DNA from: Nitrospira sp.
GTDB lineage: Bacteria; UBA9089; CG2-30-40-21; SBAY01
Length of the DNA: 20,554 nucleotides
Assembly: GCA_005239945.1 (NCBI GenBank)
Contig: SBAY01000125.1
Coordinates: forward strand, 1 to 20,554
Reading direction: 5' to 3'
Shown: positions 15,485 to 20,554 of the stretch, piece after piece
How positions within the stretch are numbered: position 1 is the first letter of the stretch
How the letters are laid out: every line of letters begins with the position of its first letter
Made by a program: the position numbers and the translations under genes
The notes under the pieces: generated by a model
Seen by the model: only the letters and a program-made list of their open reading frames with translations
Told to the model about the DNA's origin: nothing
The model's database searches: none

Positions 15485-18400
15485 TTAACTTTTCATAATC
15501 TTAATGCCTACCAACGGCTCATTTTTAATTAAGTCTTTCAAATATTTCTTTGCCTGTTCCGGGGGTAATTTATCTATTTTGTTAAAGACTTCGTTATAAT
15601 AGGTAGTATTGTATCTTTCAGTCGCTATTTCTTTAATAATCTTATCTATAGAATCCTTTTGTATAAACCAGTCATATACATTATTGCCAAGCCGCTTAAT
15701 CAACAGCTCTTTTATCTCTTCAACATCCGATAGCAGTAAATCATATTCGCCGCAAACATAGCTTTTAAATACCATATTGCATCTACCCATATTATTTAAT
15801 AATCCGACGGCTTTATTGGTATTTAAAAATGCTATTGCTTTCTCGATTTTATCATCGCTGGTTGTCGCTTTGCCTTCATTGATAATATCAAACACTTGCT
15901 TTGCCTCTTGAACATCATCAGTGAACATACAAAGGATAGGTATTTTGTTGTCAAGCGACCACCTTGCAGGGGATTTAGTGTTAGAAACCGAGTTCCATTT
16001 TTCCAGAAGCTCGTTGTATTTTTTATTTTTCTGATACTCTGCTAATGCCTGGTTTAATGCTTGTTCATAATCCTCCAATGGTTTAAGTATTGCCTTTGAG
16101 TCAGTATGCGAATATAAGTAATCTATTTCTTCATCAGGCAGTTCTGTCCCCACCAATGCATTCATTCCAATCTTAAATACCTGCTGTTGCTTTGAATAAA
16201 AGCTGTTAAACCCCTCTGCATTAGTCTCCAATTCGGTCAGAAATGCTTCTTTGTTTATTTCCTTAAAGTTACTCGTCTCATAGACATCAATTAAATTTTT
16301 AAACAGTTTGTCAATCTCCAGATAATAGCTCTTGAAAAACTCATAAGGCATTTTAATTGCGCCCATTTTAGTTCTGATAGCATTAGCCGCATCATCCAAT
16401 TTAGATACAGGCGAAAAAAGTATTTTATTAATCGCATCAACCAGCCTATAATCTAAATAAACCTCTTCAATTCGATTATCAATATCTCCTTTTTCCCAAA
16501 GCCATGACGAATCAGCAGCGAGTTTGTTTTTTATTTCACCAATATACGCCTTACCTGCTCCAAGACCATTAGCAAGAGACACAAGTTGGGGGTTGCGTTC
16601 GGAAATATAATAATCCATTCCTGTTTTCAGATTGTTGCCATTAAACATATTTTTTAGATATTCTTTAATTCCGGCGTCTTTTTTAAATAATCTGACAATT
16701 TCTTCGGCTATTTTGGTTTCATCCTGACCAGGTTCTTTATTAACAGAAACAAATTTGCAGTACAAATCAATAATCGGTATTGTTTCTATGGCCAGTCCTA
16801 AGTCATCATGTTTTTGGATATAATACTTAAGTGTCCAAAGTGGGAAATCGGTATTTGGCAACGCTACCTTTATACCTTTCATAACATCCTGTATAGAGTT
16901 CTGCTTATCCGATGAAAGCCTAAAAATCTCACCTGAATACTTACAGAACTGCTTATGCTCCTCGGTCATCTGGACAATATAAAGGCTATCGGCATTCTTT
17001 AACCCCTTGATTATGCCGACAATCATATCTGCCAGATTGTCGTGAGTAAGAGGCACATTATTACTAATATTGTCTTTCTTATAGTAACCGGAATCTGCAT
17101 ATTCTTTGAGCAAAAAGCCCATAACAAAGGCAGAACCGATACAGCTTAATAAACCGAATGGCTTTTCCTTTAATACATTCCAAATATCAATTATCGCCAC
17201 ACTGCTTTTTGCCTTAAAGTTTTCATCTATCAAACTCTCTACCGCAATCTTCATTTTTGATAAGGTGTGTGCCGGCATAGTCTTAAAATATTCCGCATTA
17301 TTCCAAATATTGGCCTTTTCCATGTCTTTCTTGAAAACTTGTAAATAATTAAAGTTTGCCGATATTTCTATTTTATCCATGCCCATAACAGGAACGGTTT
17401 CTTTATACCCGGATGGCGAGAATATCTTATCATTTGATGTAATAGATTCAAGTCCGTAGGGATAGATTTTAGCATTGATTTCATTAAGACGCAGGCTGAA
17501 CTGTTGTCCTATTCCTATTAACTGAATTGGTGCAATATTTTGGGAGTATAGCGTTATTTGCGTGCTATTTATTTTCGTTTTCCAGGTATCAATAATTGTT
17601 TTAGCTTGACTATTATTTAATTGTACCTGATTTTGGTCAATTTTCAAAAAATACTCAGCTTTTGCCCTACAATCAATAAAATTCCCATATTCAAGATAGG
17701 TTAAAGGCTGACTTGATATATCAACAATCACTATCTCTCGTTGTTGCTCTGTTAGAGTGGATTGAATTGCCGAATAATTTATTCCCGAATCTTCTTCGGT
17801 TTTAGCAAACATAAAAACAAGCGGCACCATGTTTGAATCTAAATCTTTTATCTTTGCAAGTTCTGTTTTAAGATTCCTGTGTGTCGCACAAACAGTCTTA
17901 AATCGTGAACAGGCATATCCGGTAAGTGAAAAATTTTTAGCTATAGCATAGTTTTCATCGGAAATGAGATTTTCAAAAGATAACCTGTTTCCCAGATTGT
18001 TTTTAATCTCATTATAGCGTTCTTCATCCATAGTTTGCGACTGGGTAACATAAAGGGTGTCAGTCCCCTCCGGCATACTGCCAAGCACACCCTTTTTCAC
18101 AAATTTACTCATAATATCAAATATATTATCAGCAATAGGAGTACCTGCAAAAGCAGCGGATATGTTTGAGAGCGTTGGTCTTAAAAGGGTTGTAGTCCCA
18201 CGCCCTCTTTCCCTCTGAATGGCAGTCAAAAGCAAGGCAACCTTTAATATCCTCTTCTCATTCTCGTTTTCGCATTGCCTGACAAAGTTATTGTAATGGA
18301 TAAGCATATTTTTTGCTTTATCATCAAGGTCAACATTGTCAAACTCAAAGAAATAATCCCAGATATAATCGCAGGTCAGATAAGCCCATTTATTAACATC

Positions 18401-19669
18401 ATGCCCGGCAATAAACCAACGGAAGTTATGTTTTGTTGTTTCATTTGCATCATTCGGGTCCCCGCACAAAAACTGGAACATAGTGCGTTGATTTGAGCTT
18501 ATTTTTGAGGATATATCCTGCAATATAAATGCCGCATAAGGATGCATAGGCAATAACCCTTTCAGGTCTTCATTTTTTATATCCTCAGAATATTCATTTA
18601 TCGTGTTTCTAACTGTTCTTTCTACCTTAGACCAAAGATTAGGGATGATATTATTCCATTCTTCACTCAAATCCGGTTCAACCTCAATGGCATTTCGCAT
18701 TAACATAAAGGCTGTCGTATCAGCCATTTCTATTTTTTTCATTTTAAAGCGGGCTTCCAATATTCTTCGTCTATCTGTATCATGAATAAACTGCTCGTGG
18801 GCTTTATGGGTTATCAAGAGAAAATAAAATGGGATTTTAACAGAACACTGGGCAAGGTTCTGCAGACCAGTTATTGAGTATAGATTCTTTTGGAAATACT
18901 CGGTGAATTCATCCCATATAAATACAATAGAATATAGATTGTTGGACTTAATAATATCCTCGAGCCACATAGCTACATCATCAGCAGTTTTGGCAAAATT
19001 AAAGCCGGAAATATCCGCAACTTCCATAATACGCTCTAACAACTCCAGGCACTTGTCCGCACCTAAATCCTCAAGGTCAGAAATAACGCTTTCGACATCT
19101 GCATAGTCGGTGAACTTTTCCTTGTATTTGTTAAAAGCCCCTCTAAAATTAAAGGCATTGTCGGGGTCTTTAATGATGTCCAGTATATTATCATAAAGGG
19201 TTTTGCCGCCAAAATATGTATAGCCCTTTTCTCTCAATGTCTTTTTTATCGATTCCTGCACCGCAGTAAAAAGATGGTTATCACCTATTATGTCCGATGA
19301 GGATTCACGATTAACGACAAGAATATCACCTCGACTCTTTACGCCCTCAAGATGCTTTCTAAGGCTTTCGGAAATGTTGTATTTATCAAAGTAACTGCGA
19401 ACATTTTCTTCTTTTTCTTCGATAATATGTTTTAAGGTAAAAGACGCAAAGGATTTACCGGTTCCATAGGCGCCATAAATCCAGAGCGGCTTTCTATTTT
19501 CGGCAGTCGCACCCTCAAGAGAACTCACCAAATCGCCCAGAATTTTTTTAAAGGTATCGTGTGGGTAAAAGGTTTTCCAATACTCCGGATGTCTCTGGTC
19601 GGCATATTTGTTAAAAACCGGCACAAAATCCTTGTTAAGCCTTAAATAATCTCCATACGGTCTTGGCAT
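15485..19669 (-). CDS. brxC: Giant BrxC/PglY-like P-loop ATPase
   Basis: A 1394-aa ATPase. The Walker A is GAYGTGKS at 66-73 and the Walker B is FIWDEF with D253-E254, followed over the next 1000 residues by helical and mixed segments. The opening (PRPYGDYLRLNKDFVPVFN, then HPEYWKTFYPHDTF) and the size place it with BREX BrxC/PglY ATPases, closest to the type 4 form. BrxC is an essential core component thought to couple ATP hydrolysis to target recognition. I moved the start to the second ATG (19669): AAAAGGAG at 19679-19686 is nine bases from it but touches the first ATG at 19678. The gene follows the DUF4007 gene closely. Confidence 0.85.
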   Translation of the reverse strand: MPRPYGDYLRLNKDFVPVFNKYADQRHPEYWKTFYPHDTFKKILGDLVSSLEGATAENRKPLWIYGAYGTGKSFASFTLKHIIEEKEENVRSYFDKYNISESLRKHLEGVKSRGDILVVNRESSSDIIGDNHLFTAVQESIKKTLREKGYTYFGGKTLYDNILDIIKDPDNAFNFRGAFNKYKEKFTDYADVESVISDLEDLGADKCLELLERIMEVADISGFNFAKTADDVAMWLEDIIKSNNLYSIVFIWDEFTEYFQKNLYSITGLQNLAQCSVKIPFYFLLITHKAHEQFIHDTDRRRILEARFKMKKIEMADTTAFMLMRNAIEVEPDLSEEWNNIIPNLWSKVERTVRNTINEYSEDIKNEDLKGLLPMHPYAAFILQDISSKISSNQRTMFQFLCGDPNDANETTKHNFRWFIAGHDVNKWAYLTCDYIWDYFFEFDNVDLDDKAKNMLIHYNNFVRQCENENEKRILKVALLLTAIQRERGRGTTTLLRPTLSNISAAFAGTPIADNIFDIMSKFVKKGVLGSMPEGTDTLYVTQSQTMDEERYNEIKNNLGNRLSFENLISDENYAIAKNFSLTGYACSRFKTVCATHRNLKTELAKIKDLDSNMVPLVFMFAKTEEDSGINYSAIQSTLTEQQREIVIVDISSQPLTYLEYGNFIDCRAKAEYFLKIDQNQVQLNNSQAKTIIDTWKTKINSTQITLYSQNIAPIQLIGIGQQFSLRLNEINAKIYPYGLESITSNDKIFSPSGYKETVPVMGMDKIEISANFNYLQVFKKDMEKANIWNNAEYFKTMPAHTLSKMKIAVESLIDENFKAKSSVAIIDIWNVLKEKPFGLLSCIGSAFVMGFLLKEYADSGYYKKDNISNNVPLTHDNLADMIVGIIKGLKNADSLYIVQMTEEHKQFCKYSGEIFRLSSDKQNSIQDVMKGIKVALPNTDFPLWTLKYYIQKHDDLGLAIETIPIIDLYCKFVSVNKEPGQDETKIAEEIVRLFKKDAGIKEYLKNMFNGNNLKTGMDYYISERNPQLVSLANGLGAGKAYIGEIKNKLAADSSWLWEKGDIDNRIEEVYLDYRLVDAINKILFSPVSKLDDAANAIRTKMGAIKMPYEFFKSYYLEIDKLFKNLIDVYETSNFKEINKEAFLTELETNAEGFNSFYSKQQQVFKIGMNALVGTELPDEEIDYLYSHTDSKAILKPLEDYEQALNQALAEYQKNKKYNELLEKWNSVSNTKSPARWSLDNKIPILCMFTDDVQEAKQVFDIINEGKATTSDDKIEKAIAFLNTNKAVGLLNNMGRCNMVFKSYVCGEYDLLLSDVEEIKELLIKRLGNNVYDWFIQKDSIDKIIKEIATERYNTTYYNEVFNKIDKLPPEQAKKYLKDLIKNEPLVGIKIMKS

Positions 19670-19678
19670 AACAATCAT

Positions 19679-19686
19679 CTCCTTTT
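19679..19686 (-). promoter_or_regulatory. Ribosome binding site fixing the BrxC start
   Basis: AAAAGGAG (minus strand) directly abuts an in-frame ATG at 19678 but lies nine bases before the ATG at 19669, a normal spacing. It therefore favours the shorter protein. Confidence 0.7.
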
Positions 19687-19698
19687 ACAAAATTAGGT

Positions 19699-20475
19699 TT
19701 AAAATAGTTTCAGCACATCAAGTGAGGTCTTGTCTTTTTTAAGGTCAATATTGTCTAAATCCTTACTAAAGGAAATACTAATGAACTCCCTGTAATCGGT
19801 AGCAAGGCTTTGAAGTTTGTCCTTCATGGTTTCTTTAGTAATACCAAAAATCTGCATCGGGCTAATTCCAACCCTTTCAATAGTCTCATCACAAAGATAA
19901 GAAAGGGTAAAGCTGTAATAACCATCACTCTTTTCAGCAAATTTGTAAAGTGAATACAAAATAACAAGCGGCTCGGGATTTGCCCATGGTCTGCGTGTGA
20001 TGGATACAACCGCATTGCCTTTAATCTCACATATTCCAACTCCAAGCTCCGTGCCGATAGGGGAGTAGCGGAAGGTTTCCTTCAATGATTTTATTCCATT
20101 CTCCTTTGTCGAGGAAGAATAATTATCTCCAAGTATGATGAAAATTTCTTCCATTGAATAAGCCTTTCCTAATTCGGTGTTTTGTATATACCATTTAATG
20201 ATATTTGAATTATAAGCAAGATTATTTAAAATTATAGCCCAGGTTTTTATATCGTTCGCACCCCATTCGCAGATCACTGTTCCTGAAGGAGTAAGTGTAT
20301 TGTTTTCAGTTAGTTCTGATTCTCTTAACCAAATTTTCAACGCAACATATTTAGGAACACCTAATGTATTGGTGTTCCATAAATCATCACCAAGTTTAAT
20401 AAAATGCTCTAACCAGTCTTTTCGGAATCCAAATCCTTTGTAATTACTTAATCCCTTTATTTGTCGAGTAGACAT
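19699..20475 (-). CDS. DUF4007 protein, first gene of the BREX type 4-like operon in view
   Basis: A 258-aa protein (start at the ATG at 20475). It shows the DUF4007 pattern: GFGFRKDWLEHFIKLGDDL near the N terminus, VPKYVALKIWLRESELTE, LTPSGTVICEWGANDIKTWAIILNNLAY, and a winged-helix-like middle with SLKETFRYSPIGTELG. In BREX type 4 a DUF4007-type module accompanies a PAPS-reductase-like component (BrxP). No PAPS-reductase domain is visible here, so it is either lost or encoded beyond the window edge. DUF4007 also appears next to Dnd phosphorothioation-linked defence genes. The function is unproven. AGGAGG lies nine bases upstream of the chosen ATG, while a TTG at 20484 would touch it. Group II intron sequence ends just upstream. 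Confidence 0.8.
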   Translation of the reverse strand: MSTRQIKGLSNYKGFGFRKDWLEHFIKLGDDLWNTNTLGVPKYVALKIWLRESELTENNTLTPSGTVICEWGANDIKTWAIILNNLAYNSNIIKWYIQNTELGKAYSMEEIFIILGDNYSSSTKENGIKSLKETFRYSPIGTELGVGICEIKGNAVVSITRRPWANPEPLVILYSLYKFAEKSDGYYSFTLSYLCDETIERVGISPMQIFGITKETMKDKLQSLATDYREFISISFSKDLDNIDLKKDKTSLDVLKLF

Positions 20476-20484
20476 ATTCAACAA

Positions 20485-20490
20485 CCTCCT
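20485..20490 (-). promoter_or_regulatory. Ribosome binding site fixing the DUF4007 start
   Basis: AGGAGG on the minus strand, nine bases before the ATG at 20475. The upstream TTG codons at 20484 and 20481 are too close, so the ATG is the start. Confidence 0.75.
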
Positions 20491-20504
20491 TTTAATTGCT
20501 TAAT

Positions 20505-20554
20505 GCCCCTCACAGAACCGTGCTTGAGGTTTTCCCTCACACGGCTCTTCGGTA
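20505..20554 (-). mobile_element. Group II intron 3' end: domain V plus 5' half of domain VI (partial at window edge)
   Basis: Read on the minus strand, 20547-20515 is a 33-nt hairpin beginning GAGCCGTG and ending CACGGTTC, with an AG bulge and a GAAAA loop. This is the catalytic domain V of bacterial group II introns, including the AGC triad. It is followed by TGTGAGGGGC (20514-20505), the usual 5' strand of domain VI. The matching 3' strand (normally like GCCTACTC with the branch-point A) is not found; AT-rich sequence and the DUF4007 ribosome binding site follow instead. The intron body and any reverse transcriptase gene would lie to the right of the window. Confidence 0.75.

Noticed and set aside
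20476..20484. Longer DUF4007 protein starting at TTG 20484
   Set aside because: AGGAGG directly abuts that codon; the ATG at 20475 has normal spacing.

Overview
The window looks like a piece of the genome of an AT-rich, Gram-negative-type, probably anaerobic bacterium, perhaps from an uncultured lineage. It carries a complete Rnf complex in the order rnfCDGEAB and a secreted TPR protein of the YbgF/BamD kind. It also has many small nucleotidyltransferase or toxin-antitoxin-like genes and intergenic spacers filled with short repeats. The species cannot be named from the sequence alone.

Layout, left to right. Positions 1-1030 hold a hairpin, a candidate promoter, a decayed reading frame and an overlapping MNT nucleotidyltransferase/HEPN pair. 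Positions 1061-1324 are a long imperfect inverted repeat. Positions 1355-6992 are the Rnf operon (ferredoxin:NAD+ oxidoreductase, ion-pumping), interrupted between rnfC and rnfD by a two-gene module whose second gene resembles the TumE/DUF6516 toxins. Positions 7001-7204 are a Uma2 nuclease remnant on the minus strand. A clear sigma-70-type promoter (7218-7247) drives a 775-aa periplasmic TPR protein. Then come a 76-aa hypothetical protein, a MNT/AbiEii-like nucleotidyltransferase and mtnP (methylthioadenosine phosphorylase), all overlapping or tightly packed. A 346-bp element with about 34-bp terminal inverted repeats separates mtnP from the convergent right half.

Positions 11539-20475 (minus strand) form one compact operon: DUF4007 protein, giant BrxC/PglY-like P-loop ATPase, PglZ, BrxL-like AAA+ protein without a Lon protease domain, and a 65-aa Cys4 zinc-ribbon protein. 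This is the layout of a type 4 BREX-like (BrxP-BrxC-PglZ-BrxL) phage-defence island. Here only the DUF4007 part of the usual BrxP region lies in view, and the small zinc-ribbon protein is added at the end. Directly upstream of the DUF4007 gene, at the window edge, is domain V of a group II intron followed by only the 5' half of domain VI. A retroelement has therefore landed at, or recombined with, the 5' end of the defence operon.

The main points of interest are the DUF4007-led BREX-4-like operon with its intron scar, the toxin-antitoxin-like module inside the rnf operon, and three departures from consensus at cofactor sites of Rnf. These are the loss of one of the four intramembrane Fe-S cysteines in RnfE, Ser instead of Thr in the RnfD flavinylation motif, and Gln instead of Asp in the RnfG flavinylation motif.
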